DNA from: Thermodesulfovibrionales bacterium
Lineage (GTDB): Bacteria; Nitrospirota; Thermodesulfovibrionia; Thermodesulfovibrionales; UBA1546
DNA length: 5,600 nucleotides
Direction of reading: 5' to 3'
NCBI GenBank assembly: GCA_919901705.1
Contig: CAKKPR010000308.1
Coordinates: 1 to 5,600, forward strand
Shown here: piece by piece, positions 1 through 5,509 of the stretch
Layout of the letters: every line of letters starts with the position of its first letter
Numbering within the stretch: the first letter of the stretch is position 1
Notes under the pieces: model-generated
Told to the model about the DNA's origin: nothing
The model's database searches: none
The model's input: the letters and a program-made list of their open reading frames with translations, nothing else
Position numbers and translations under genes: made by a program

Positions 1-282
1 GCCCTTTTTAAAAACGGCAATGCAAAATCGGGCGTTATATATAACGCCCCTACAGGTAATTATTTTTCGGCAATATCACCTCAGCAATATTCATTATCTG
101 TTGTTATACGTTCCTACAAATCTGCTGTTACCAGGCTATGTAATCGTAACAATTTGATGTGTCAATGGCAGCGAAATTATTACGAACACATTATCCGCAG
201 TGAAATAGAATTGAATAAAATAAGAGAATACATTATCAACAATTCTTTAAATTGGGAAGCTGATGAAAATTATAAAGACTAA
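1..282 (+). CDS. REP-associated tyrosine transposase (RAYT, Y1/HUH family), C-terminal part
   Basis: Frame 1 is open from the first base to a TAA at 280-282, giving 93 residues; the start and the HUH histidine motif lie upstream of the window. RAYTs are single-strand DNA nucleases of the IS200/IS605-like Y1 superfamily, thought to act on REP palindromes. The family's C-terminal signature is clear: IRSYKSAV (36-43 of the visible part), WQRNYYEHIIR (56-66), then an Asn/Arg-rich helix with REYIINN (75-81). By my recollection of E. coli TnpA-REP, whose catalytic Tyr115 lies in DYIYINP, the equivalent nucleophile here is Tyr77 of the visible part (codon 229-231), and it is retained. The usual Asn-Pro after it reads Asn-Ser. 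The segment GVIYNAPTG (11-19) is encoded by a perfect palindrome. The gene looks AT-richer than the operon downstream, which fits an acquired element. No frameshift or stop is visible in this part; whether the whole gene is intact cannot be judged. Confidence 0.85.
   Translation, partial: ALFKNGNAKSGVIYNAPTGNYFSAISPQQYSLSVVIRSYKSAVTRLCNRNNLMCQWQRNYYEHIIRSEIELNKIREYIINNSLNWEADENYKD
30..49. repeat. Perfect 20-bp REP-like palindrome inside the transposase gene
   Basis: The 20 bases GGGCGTTATATATAACGCCC equal their own reverse complement exactly and are followed by CTACA. The layout, GC-rich ends on an AT-rich centre with a CGCCCCTAC-type flank, resembles REP/BIME-like palindromes that RAYT proteins recognise. 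It lies in frame within the transposase coding sequence and encodes most of GVIYNAPTG. The palindrome is read directly from the sequence; its role as a REP element is inference. No second copy was seen in this window. Confidence 0.8.
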
Positions 283-302
283 TAAAATCCTTATCTGCGG
301 TC

Positions 303-491
303 CTATTTCTTCTCCATCACTATCTTATGTTTTAAAAGCGATATCTCTTTTATGTCTCCCTCAAATACCTTTTGCTCTCCAAAGAGGTTCCTGAGCAATA
401 CTTTCCCCTGCTCAGGCAGTATTACATCAACATTTTCAAGGTAGAGTTCTTCTTTGCCGTCTTTGAATATATATGCATTCACGTCACACAT
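303..491 (-). CDS. cooT: CooT-family nickel-binding protein
   Basis: This is a 62-aa small protein of the CooT family (formerly a predicted RNA-binding family). In Rhodospirillum rubrum, CooT binds nickel through Cys2 of the dimer and helps mature carbon monoxide dehydrogenase. The sequence begins Met-Cys-Asp-Val-Asn and continues with the family pattern: an acidic strand around KDGKEELYLENVDVILPE, a central NLFGEQKVFEG turn, and a closing IKEISLLKHKIVME strand. Length matches the family (about 60-70 aa). I chose the ATG at 491-489 over the in-frame ATG six bases upstream (497-495). It puts Cys at position 2, and GGGAG at 503-499 is then 7 nt away rather than 1 nt. The frame stays open upstream to 638, but that extension does not look like the family. 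The gene converges on the transposase with a 20-bp gap and diverges from the trp operon. No CODH or other coo genes are visible, so its partner is unknown; the symbol denotes the family. Confidence 0.85.
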   Translation of the reverse strand: MCDVNAYIFKDGKEELYLENVDVILPEQGKVLLRNLFGEQKVFEGDIKEISLLKHKIVMEKK

Positions 492-498
492 TTTCATT

Positions 499-505
499 CT
501 CCCTT
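499..505 (-). promoter_or_regulatory. Ribosome binding site deciding the cooT start
   Basis: Read on the minus strand, AAGGGAG at 505-499 is a good Shine-Dalgarno match. Two in-frame ATGs follow, at 497-495 and 491-489. Spacing from GGAG is 1 nt to the first and 7 nt to the second, so the second is favoured, which also gives the Met-Cys N-terminus needed for nickel binding in CooT. Confidence 0.65.
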
Positions 506-526
506 CTTTCCAGACTATTTTAAGAA

Positions 527-532
527 AGTATA
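527..532 (-). promoter_or_regulatory. Candidate -10 element for cooT
   Basis: On the minus strand, positions 532-527 read TATACT, five of six matches to the sigma-70 -10 consensus. A start near 520 would give a leader of about 28 nt with the cooT Shine-Dalgarno inside it. I see no convincing -35 hexamer at 16-18 bp, so this is tentative. Confidence 0.3.
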
Positions 533-583
533 AAGCAAATGGATAGAAGATGGCGAGGGGGGGTAAGGCTTGGTGTTTTAATG

Positions 584-592
584 TGCTATAAT
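584..592 (+). promoter_or_regulatory. Extended -10 promoter for the zinc-ribbon/trpBA/accD operon
   Basis: TGCTATAAT is a consensus extended -10 (TGN followed by TATAAT at 587-592). At 16-18 bp upstream the bases are purine-rich (around TAAGGC) and do not resemble TTGACA, which is typical of extended -10 promoters. Transcription would begin near 598-600, only about 5-7 nt before the ATG at 605. That leaves no room for an attenuator, T-box or leader peptide between this promoter and the first gene. Transcription from further upstream is not excluded. Confidence 0.5.
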
Positions 593-604
593 ATTGCTTC
601 AATA

Positions 605-820
605 ATGGAGAAAGATTTGAAAAAAAATTCTGAGACACTGGATGACATAATACCGCTGTGCCCGCTCTGCGGAAGAGAGCTGGATAAAAACAAGATTAAT
701 GCTCAGGGCGGATGGAAATGCAAGTGTGGTGAATTCATTCCAAAGAGTTTGGCAGTAAACCCTTTTGAGGGCTGCACCCACGGCCTTAACTGCAACTGTG
801 GGAGAGAGAAAAGGAAATGA
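605..820 (+). CDS. Small Cys-rich zinc-ribbon protein, translationally coupled to trpB
   Basis: I do not recognise a named family. The 71-aa product has seven Cys and one His arranged as two possible four-ligand metal sites: Cys19-x2-Cys22 with Cys39-x-Cys41, and Cys57-x-His59 with Cys63-x-Cys65. The first half reads as a zinc ribbon (CPLCGREL, then GGWKCKCGEFIP); the tail is basic (GREKRK). There is no signal peptide or membrane segment, so it is probably cytoplasmic. The frame is open upstream to 539, but those codons overlap the extended -10 and read poorly. The ATG at 605 has no Shine-Dalgarno before it. A TTG at 617 in the same frame is preceded by GGAG at 607-610 with 6-nt spacing and could be the true start, giving 67 aa; all Cys/His residues remain in either form. 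The stop overlaps the trpB start as ATGA, so the two are translated together. A role in regulating or assembling tryptophan synthase is possible but unproven. Confidence 0.75.
   Translation: MEKDLKKNSETLDDIIPLCPLCGRELDKNKINAQGGWKCKCGEFIPKSLAVNPFEGCTHGLNCNCGREKRK
607..610 (+). promoter_or_regulatory. Possible Shine-Dalgarno for an alternative TTG start of the zinc-ribbon gene
   Basis: GGAG lies 6 nt before an in-frame TTG at 617-619, while the ATG at 605 lacks any upstream purine-rich site. If the transcript begins near 599, TTG would have an 18-nt leader with normal spacing, whereas ATG initiation would be almost leaderless. Confidence 0.4.
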
Positions 821-1992
821 AAAAAGGTTATTTCGGAAAATATGGCGGAAGGTTTGTTCCTGAGACCCTGATGCCGGCGCTTATGGAGCTGGAGAAGGCT
901 TATCTGGAATCAAAAAAAGACAGGGATTTTCAGAAAGAACTCATACATCTTCAGAAAACCTATATCGGAAGGCCGACTTCCCTGTATTTTGCAAAAAGAT
1001 TGACAGAACACCTTGGCGGCGCAAAGATATATTTAAAGAGAGAGGACCTCGCGCATACAGGGGCCCACAAAATCAATAATGCAATAGGCCAGGCATTGCT
1101 TGCAAAGAAAATAGGCAAGAAAAGACTGATTGCCGAAACAGGAGCCGGGCAGCATGGTGTTGCAACTGCAACAGGCGCTGCACTTATCGGGCTTGACTGT
1201 GATGTGTATATGGGCACAGATGATATGAAAAGACAGGCCTTGAATGTATTCAGGATGAGGCTCCTTGGCGCAAGGGTCATTGAGGTTTCCATAGGCTCAA
1301 GGACCTTAAAGGACGCCATTAATGAAGCGTTGAGAGACTGGACAACAAATGTAAACACAACGCATTATGTCCTCGGGACTGTCTTTGGCCCGCATCCATT
1401 TCCTTCAATGGTAAGGGACTTCCAGTCGGTTATCGGAAAAGAGGCAAAGAAGCAGATAATGCAGGCTGAAAAAAGACTTCCTGATTATCTGGTTGCCTGT
1501 GTTGGCGGTGGAAGCAATGCCATGGGGCTGTTCCATGAATTTCTGGGGGACAATATAAAGATGATTGGCGTTGAGGCAGGAGGAAAGGGAATAGATACAG
1601 GAGAGCATGCTGCAAGATTTGCAGGAGGCTCTGTCGGAGTTTTTCAGGGATGCAAGACATATCTGCTTCAGGATGACAACGGCAATGTTCTTGGAACGCA
1701 TTCTGTCTCCGCCGGCCTTGATTATGCCTCTATCGGGCCTGAACACCCTTTTTTAAGAGACCTTGGAAAAGTTCAGTATACTTATGCAACTGACGATGAG
1801 GCATTGGCTGCATTTGAACTTCTCTCAAAAACAGAGGGGATAATCCCTGCGCTTGAATCTGCACATGCAGTTGCAGAGGCAGTGAAGCTTGCGCCGAAAC
1901 TATCCGGGGATAAGCTTATTATTGTCAATCTCTCCGGCAGGGGAGATAAGGATGTTCAGCACGTAGCGGCAATTAAGGGGATATCTCTGTGA
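817..1992 (+). CDS. trpB: Tryptophan synthase beta chain
   Basis: This PLP enzyme joins indole, channelled from TrpA, with L-serine to make L-tryptophan in the cytoplasmic alpha2-beta2 complex. The 391-aa length is normal for TrpB1, the TrpA-partnered type. The N-terminal GKYGGRFVPETLMPAL is diagnostic. HTGAHKINNA places the Schiff-base lysine at Lys85 (Salmonella Lys87). ETGAGQHG gives the catalytic Glu107 (Salmonella Glu109). GGGSNA at 230-235 is the phosphate-binding loop, EGIIPALES covers 340-348, and LSGRGDKD near 372-379 supplies the Ser that contacts the pyridine nitrogen. All key residues are present with no frameshift. The start ATG overlaps the stop of the Cys-rich gene (ATGA). A GGAGAGAG stretch at 801-808 inside that gene can serve as ribosome site. 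The stop overlaps the trpA GTG start. No trpF, trpC or other trp genes are seen upstream in this window. Confidence 0.98.
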   Translation: MKKGYFGKYGGRFVPETLMPALMELEKAYLESKKDRDFQKELIHLQKTYIGRPTSLYFAKRLTEHLGGAKIYLKREDLAHTGAHKINNAIGQALLAKKIGKKRLIAETGAGQHGVATATGAALIGLDCDVYMGTDDMKRQALNVFRMRLLGARVIEVSIGSRTLKDAINEALRDWTTNVNTTHYVLGTVFGPHPFPSMVRDFQSVIGKEAKKQIMQAEKRLPDYLVACVGGGSNAMGLFHEFLGDNIKMIGVEAGGKGIDTGEHAARFAGGSVGVFQGCKTYLLQDDNGNVLGTHSVSAGLDYASIGPEHPFLRDLGKVQYTYATDDEALAAFELLSKTEGIIPALESAHAVAEAVKLAPKLSGDKLIIVNLSGRGDKDVQHVAAIKGISL

Positions 1993-2765
1993 ACAGAATC
2001 GAAAGGACCTTCAAGGAGTTAAAGTCCCTGAATAAAAAAGCATTCATCCCTTACATAATGGCAGGAGACCCTTCAGTTGAAAGAACCAAGGAACTGGTCC
2101 TCGTCCTTGAGGAATGCGGCGCAGACATAATTGAATTAGGCGTGCCATTTACAGACCCTTTGGCAGACGGGCCGACTATACAGAGGGCCGCAGAGAGGGC
2201 CTTAAAAGAAGGAGTTACATTAAAAGGCGTCCTGGCGCTTGTAAAGGATTTAAGGACAAAGACCCGGGTCCCTCTGGTTTTAATGACATATTATAATCCT
2301 GTATTTAAATATGGCGAAGAGCGATTTGTCAAAGATGCAAAGGACGCAGGTGTTGAGGGTGTTATAATCCCTGACCTTCCGCCTGATGAGGCAGGAGAGC
2401 TTATAAAGACAGCGAAGAAAGCAGACCTTGCCACAATATTCCTGCTTGCGCCGACATCAACAGAAGACAGGATAAAAAAGGTTGCAACTGCATCGAGAGG
2501 TTTTATATATTATGTCTCGATGACAGGCATTACAGGCTCACAAATCTTGCTTGACGGCTCTATAGAGAAATCAATAAACAATATCCGCAGGATTACAGAT
2601 AAGCCGGTAGCAGTCGGGTTTGGCATTTCAACGGCGGAGCAGGCAAGGGCAATTTCAGGCATCTCTGACGGCGTGATTATTGGCAGCGCAATAGTAAGAA
2701 AAATCCAGGAAGCCCCGGAAGGACTAAAGGATTTTATTCTTAAACTCAGGGAGGCTGTGAGATAA
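1989..2765 (+). CDS. trpA: Tryptophan synthase alpha chain
   Basis: TrpA is the TIM-barrel lyase that splits indole-3-glycerol phosphate into indole and glyceraldehyde 3-phosphate, passing indole to TrpB. The 258-aa product has catalytic Glu49 in IIELGVPF and Asp60 in DPLADGPTIQ, the same numbers as in the Salmonella enzyme. YIMAGDPS (22-29) is the first barrel strand signature. The mobile loop 6 region reads YVSMTGITGS (175-184), and the phosphate site is formed by VGFGIS (209-214) and GVIIGSAIV (228-236). The start is GTG at 1989, overlapping the trpB stop as GTGA, so translation is coupled, which suits equal subunit amounts. The gene is complete. Unlike the other junctions, the next gene follows after 4 bp. 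Confidence 0.98.
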   Translation: MNRIERTFKELKSLNKKAFIPYIMAGDPSVERTKELVLVLEECGADIIELGVPFTDPLADGPTIQRAAERALKEGVTLKGVLALVKDLRTKTRVPLVLMTYYNPVFKYGEERFVKDAKDAGVEGVIIPDLPPDEAGELIKTAKKADLATIFLLAPTSTEDRIKKVATASRGFIYYVSMTGITGSQILLDGSIEKSINNIRRITDKPVAVGFGISTAEQARAISGISDGVIIGSAIVRKIQEAPEGLKDFILKLREAVR

Positions 2766-2769
2766 CTGT

Positions 2770-3876
2770 ATGCCGGATAAAAAGCTTGACCAGCTTAACA
2801 CCCTGATTGAGTTGACGGCCTTGATTAACTCTACCCTTGATACAGGAGAGATAAGGAAAAGGGCTATTGAGGCTGCAACAAAACTTGCCGGCGCAGAGGC
2901 GGGAAGCCTTCTTGTAATAGACAGGGATACAGGGGAACTTTTCTTCGAAGTGGCCCTTGGAGATAAGGGAGAAAGACTCAAAGAGATACGGCTTAAAAAA
3001 GGGGAAGGCATAGCAGGCTGGGTTGCTGAAAAAGGAGAACCGCTTATAATACAGGATGTCCAGTCAGACCCGAGGTTTTTCAGGGATGCTGACAACAAGA
3101 GCAAATTTTTCACAAGGGATATGATATGTGTCCCTGTAAAGACAAAGGATAAAATTCTCGGAGTGCTTCAGACAATAAACAAAAAAGCCGGCACCTTCAA
3201 TGAGGAGGATGCAGAGATACTCAGCGCCCTTGCCAATCAGGTGGCTGTTGCAATAGAAAATGCAAATCTATATCAGGAGCTTAAAGATGCATTTTATGGC
3301 ACAGCACAGGCCCTTGCAGAGACAATTGAAAAAAGAGACCCATACACAGGAGGCCATACAAAAAGGGTAATGAATTACAGCCTTGCCATAGGACGCATGC
3401 TCGGCCTCAACAGGGCGGAGCTTGAAAACCTTAAACTTTCTGCAATACTCCACGATATTGGAAAGATCGGCGTAAGAGACAGCGTTCTTCTCAAGGAGAG
3501 CAGGCTTGACCCTGCGGAGCTTGAGGCCATGAATATGCATCCAAAGTATGGCTCTGATATACTAAGCCATGTTAAGCAGCTTAAGGATGTTATACCTGGG
3601 ATGAGAGGCCACCATGAAAAATATGACGGCACAGGTTATCCTGACGGGTTGAAAGGCAGTGAGATACCACTTACAGCAAGGATTATTGCAGTTGCCGATA
3701 CATTCGATGCCATGACAACTGACAGGCCGTACAGAAAAGCCCTTAGCGCTGAATCTGCCTTTGAGGAACTGAGGAAATATGCCGGCAGACAGTTTGACCC
3801 GGCAGCCGTTGAGGCATTTTTTACAGCATGGTCAGAGATCCGCAGAGGCGGAAAGGAAATGGAGATAATACTATGA
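2770..3876 (+). CDS. GAF domain / HD-GYP domain protein, probable cyclic di-GMP phosphodiesterase
   Basis: The 368-aa cytoplasmic protein has an N-terminal GAF sensor (about 10-165, with GEGIAGWVAEKGEPLIIQDV and a CVPVKTKDKILGVL strand) and a C-terminal HD-GYP domain (about 175-355). HD-GYP enzymes hydrolyse c-di-GMP, and some act on 3',3'-cGAMP. Metal and catalytic positions are intact: His196 in YTGGHTKRV, His228-Asp229 in LHDIGKIG, Lys232, His257 in NMHPKYG, His281-His282 in GHHEKYDGTGYPDG with the GYP triplet at 289-291, and Asp310 in AVADTFDAM. The residue four before His196 is Tyr192, where by my recollection trinuclear enzymes carry Glu, so a two-metal centre is predicted. There is no receiver domain, membrane segment or DNA-binding domain; the ligand of the GAF domain is unknown. 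It starts 4 bp after trpA and its stop overlaps the next start as ATGA. A signalling enzyme between trpA and accD is unusual and suggests co-expression with biosynthesis. Confidence 0.9.
   Translation: MPDKKLDQLNTLIELTALINSTLDTGEIRKRAIEAATKLAGAEAGSLLVIDRDTGELFFEVALGDKGERLKEIRLKKGEGIAGWVAEKGEPLIIQDVQSDPRFFRDADNKSKFFTRDMICVPVKTKDKILGVLQTINKKAGTFNEEDAEILSALANQVAVAIENANLYQELKDAFYGTAQALAETIEKRDPYTGGHTKRVMNYSLAIGRMLGLNRAELENLKLSAILHDIGKIGVRDSVLLKESRLDPAELEAMNMHPKYGSDILSHVKQLKDVIPGMRGHHEKYDGTGYPDGLKGSEIPLTARIIAVADTFDAMTTDRPYRKALSAESAFEELRKYAGRQFDPAAVEAFFTAWSEIRRGGKEMEIIL
3861..3864 (+). promoter_or_regulatory. Ribosome binding site deciding the metallo-hydrolase start
   Basis: GGAG within the end of the HD-GYP gene lies 8 nt before the ATG at 3873. 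This supports that start over an in-frame ATG at 3828, which lies 45 bases further upstream inside the HD-GYP coding sequence and would add 15 unlikely basic residues. Confidence 0.65.
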
Positions 3877-4640
3877 AAGTCAAAGTTCTCGGTTTTTCAG
3901 GAGCAGAATTCCCGGGGTTTCATCCTCCCGGATTTCTGATTAACGGCAGTTTGCTGCTTGATGCCGGAACCATCGGCGCCTCCCTGTCTGAGAATGCCCA
4001 GTGGAAGATACGCCATATTATTATAACCCATGCCCATCTCGACCACATTAAAGGAATCCCGTTCCTTGCAGACAATATAATCATAAAAAATAAGGGGCAC
4101 AAGGTTACAGTTATAGGGATTGCGCCTGTGCTGAAGACACTGAAAAACAATCTTTTAAATAATAAGGTGTGGCCGGATTTTACGGTAATACCAAGCCCCC
4201 AAAATGCCGTGCTTAAATTCGTAGAGATAAAAATAGGCGAGACGATTAAGGTCAACGGGTACAAGGTAACAGCATACAGGGTCAATCATTCTGTCCCTGC
4301 ATCAGGATATGTTGTCGAAGACAAGAAGGGCAGAAGGCTCCTCTATACAGGGGATACAGGGCCGACAAATGCTATATGGGAAAAGGCGTGCAGTGTAAGA
4401 ATACACCGCGCTATAATAGAGGTCTCTTTTCCGAATAAGATGGAGGTTATGGCCATAGAGACAGGGCACCTTACTCCTAAACTTCTCAGGAAAGAGATAG
4501 AGAAGATGAAGATAATTCCTGATGGAATACTGATAACCCATCCCAAGCCCCAGCATATCAAGACTATAAGGGCTGAGCTCAAGAGACTGAGGATGCCTGA
4601 CATCAGACTGCTCAAAGACGGCGAGGTAATAAATATCTGA
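3873..4640 (+). CDS. Metallo-beta-lactamase-fold hydrolase, class II cyclic-nucleotide phosphodiesterase-like
   Basis: The 255-aa protein has the metallo-beta-lactamase fold with a two-metal site: THAHLDHIKG gives His53, His55, Asp57 and His58, followed by His139 in RVNHSVPASG, Asp161 in LLYTGDTGPT, and His223 in LITHPKPQH. ETGHLTPKLL (196-205), next to the HLDHIKGIPFLADN core, resembles class II cAMP phosphodiesterases (PDE1/CpdP-like) more than RNase Z or true beta-lactamases. The likely reaction is hydrolysis of 3',5'-cyclic nucleotides, but the substrate is inferred from resemblance. There is no signal peptide, so it is cytoplasmic. The ATG at 3873 overlaps the HD-GYP stop (ATGA), with GGAG 8 nt upstream. 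Its stop overlaps the accD start as TGATG. Tight coupling to an HD-GYP protein suggests the two act on related nucleotide signals. RNase Z-like or another MBL activity remains possible. Confidence 0.75.
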   Translation: MKVKVLGFSGAEFPGFHPPGFLINGSLLLDAGTIGASLSENAQWKIRHIIITHAHLDHIKGIPFLADNIIIKNKGHKVTVIGIAPVLKTLKNNLLNNKVWPDFTVIPSPQNAVLKFVEIKIGETIKVNGYKVTAYRVNHSVPASGYVVEDKKGRRLLYTGDTGPTNAIWEKACSVRIHRAIIEVSFPNKMEVMAIETGHLTPKLLRKEIEKMKIIPDGILITHPKPQHIKTIRAELKRLRMPDIRLLKDGEVINI

Positions 4641-5470
4641 TGTGGTTTAAAAAAACAAAAGAATCAAAAATACAGAAGAAGGTTAAAATCCCCGAAGGCC
4701 TCTGGGTAAAATGCGAGAACTGTAAGGAGATCGTCTACAAAAAAGAGATAGACAAAAACCTTAAGGTATGCCCCAAATGCAATTACCATTTCAGGATAAG
4801 CGCCAAAGAGAGAATAAAACTCCTTACCGACGAAGGAACTTTTATAGAGTTTAATGCAGATATAACCTCAGGAGACCCGCTGAATTTTAAGGACACCATG
4901 CCTTATCCTGAGAGGATAAAGGAAAACCAGAAAAAGAGCGGCCTTAATGAAGCAGTAATTTCAGGCGAGGCTCTCATAAACGGGCATCCAGTTGTTTTTG
5001 CCATAATGGATTTTTCATTTATGGGCGGAAGCATGGGCTCTGTCGTCGGAGAAAAGATTGCAAGCGCCGCTGAAACAGCGCTTGAAAAAGAAGTGCCGTT
5101 GATATGCGTTGCTTCATCCGGTGGCGCGCGCATGCAGGAAGGGATTTTTTCCCTTATGCAGATGGCAAAGGTTTCTGCGGCAATAGGAAGGCTCAAAGAC
5201 AACGGCGTCCCGTATATCTCGGTTGTTGCAGATCCTACATTCGGAGGCGTTGCCGCAAGTTTTGCCACACTCGGAGATGTGATAATCGCTGAACCCAGAA
5301 GCCTCGTTGGATTTGCAGGCCCCCGTGTTATCGAACAGACGATGAAACAGCAGCTCCCTGACAATTTTCAGAGGGCGGAGTTTCTTCTTGAACACGGGTT
5401 GATAGATATGGTCGTGAACAGGGAAGATATGAAGGCCACGCTCACAAAACTTATCGAATTCCTTTTGTAG
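4640..5470 (+). CDS. accD: Acetyl-CoA carboxylase carboxyltransferase subunit beta
   Basis: AccD pairs with AccA to move the carboxyl group from carboxybiotin to acetyl-CoA, making malonyl-CoA for fatty acid synthesis. The 276-aa product has the N-terminal zinc finger Cys25-x2-Cys28 and Cys44-x2-Cys47 (VKCENCKE, KVCPKCNYH), then the crotonase-like carboxyltransferase core. Core motifs include MDFSFMGGSMGSVVGEKI (123-140), ASSGGARMQEG (158-168) for an oxyanion-hole glycine pair, and DPTFGGVAASFA (198-209). FAGPRVIEQT and LPDNFQRAEFLLEHGLID near the C-terminus are typical of AccD. It is somewhat shorter than E. coli AccD (about 304 aa), from a short C-terminal tail rather than truncation. The ATG shares one base with the preceding stop (TGATG); the nearest Shine-Dalgarno-like GAGG (4623-4626) is 13 nt away, so reinitiation after the upstream gene is probably the main route. 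accA is not in the window. Confidence 0.98.
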   Translation: MWFKKTKESKIQKKVKIPEGLWVKCENCKEIVYKKEIDKNLKVCPKCNYHFRISAKERIKLLTDEGTFIEFNADITSGDPLNFKDTMPYPERIKENQKKSGLNEAVISGEALINGHPVVFAIMDFSFMGGSMGSVVGEKIASAAETALEKEVPLICVASSGGARMQEGIFSLMQMAKVSAAIGRLKDNGVPYISVVADPTFGGVAASFATLGDVIIAEPRSLVGFAGPRVIEQTMKQQLPDNFQRAEFLLEHGLIDMVVNREDMKATLTKLIEFLL

Positions 5471-5492
5471 GAAATTTCTGCCTTAACAGGGC

Positions 5493-5498
5493 TTGACA
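5493..5498 (+). promoter_or_regulatory. Candidate -35 hexamer of a promoter downstream of accD
   Basis: TTGACA is a perfect -35 consensus 22 bp after the accD stop. The best -10 partners are imperfect: TATACG at 5514-5519 (15-bp spacing) and TACGTT at 5516-5521 (17-bp spacing). A perfect TATAAT at 5522-5527 is 23 bp away, too far for standard use. All three fall inside the dyad described separately. A promoter for a downstream plus-strand gene is likely but its exact form is unclear. Confidence 0.4.
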
Positions 5499-5509
5499 AA
5501 TCTTTTGGG

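Noticed and set aside
283..302. Terminator between the converging transposase and cooT genes
   Set aside because: Only 20 bp are available, and no inverted repeat with a T tract is visible on either strand.
557..563. Run of seven G's in the divergent region as a phase-variation tract
   Set aside because: Seven bases is short for slippage-based switching, and it is not placed inside a coding frame or between good -35 and -10 hexamers.
539..604. Longer N-terminus of the Cys-rich protein starting at 539 or 581
   Set aside because: The extra codons overlap the extended -10 element and a G-rich stretch, have no good ribosome site and read as unlikely protein.
492..638. Longer N-terminus of the CooT protein on the minus strand starting at 638
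   Set aside because: The extension would cover the divergent promoter region and destroy the Met-Cys start; the family begins at MC.
605..820. Anti-TRAP (RtpA) homologue
   Set aside because: The Cys spacing and lack of CxxCxGxG repeats do not match anti-TRAP; only size and operon context are similar.
960..1358. Minus-strand open frame of 132 codons opposite trpB
   Set aside because: It is a shadow of trpB, with no family motifs or convincing ribosome site.
2724..3113. Minus-strand open frame of 129 codons spanning the trpA/HD-GYP junction
   Set aside because: It is Ser/Leu-rich antisense to two well-supported genes and has no recognisable domain.
3828..3872. Upstream in-frame ATG for the metallo-hydrolase
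   Set aside because: It lies within the HD-GYP coding end and adds 15 basic residues unlike the family, while the ATG at 3873 has GGAG at 8 nt and an ATGA overlap.
5104..5292. Plus-strand 62-codon open frame inside accD
   Set aside because: It is an Arg/Cys-rich out-of-frame reading of the conserved carboxyltransferase core.
4903..5364. Minus-strand open frame of 153 codons opposite accD
   Set aside because: It lies entirely within a strongly conserved accD and its Ser/Pro/Ala-rich translation resembles an antisense shadow, with no recognisable domain.
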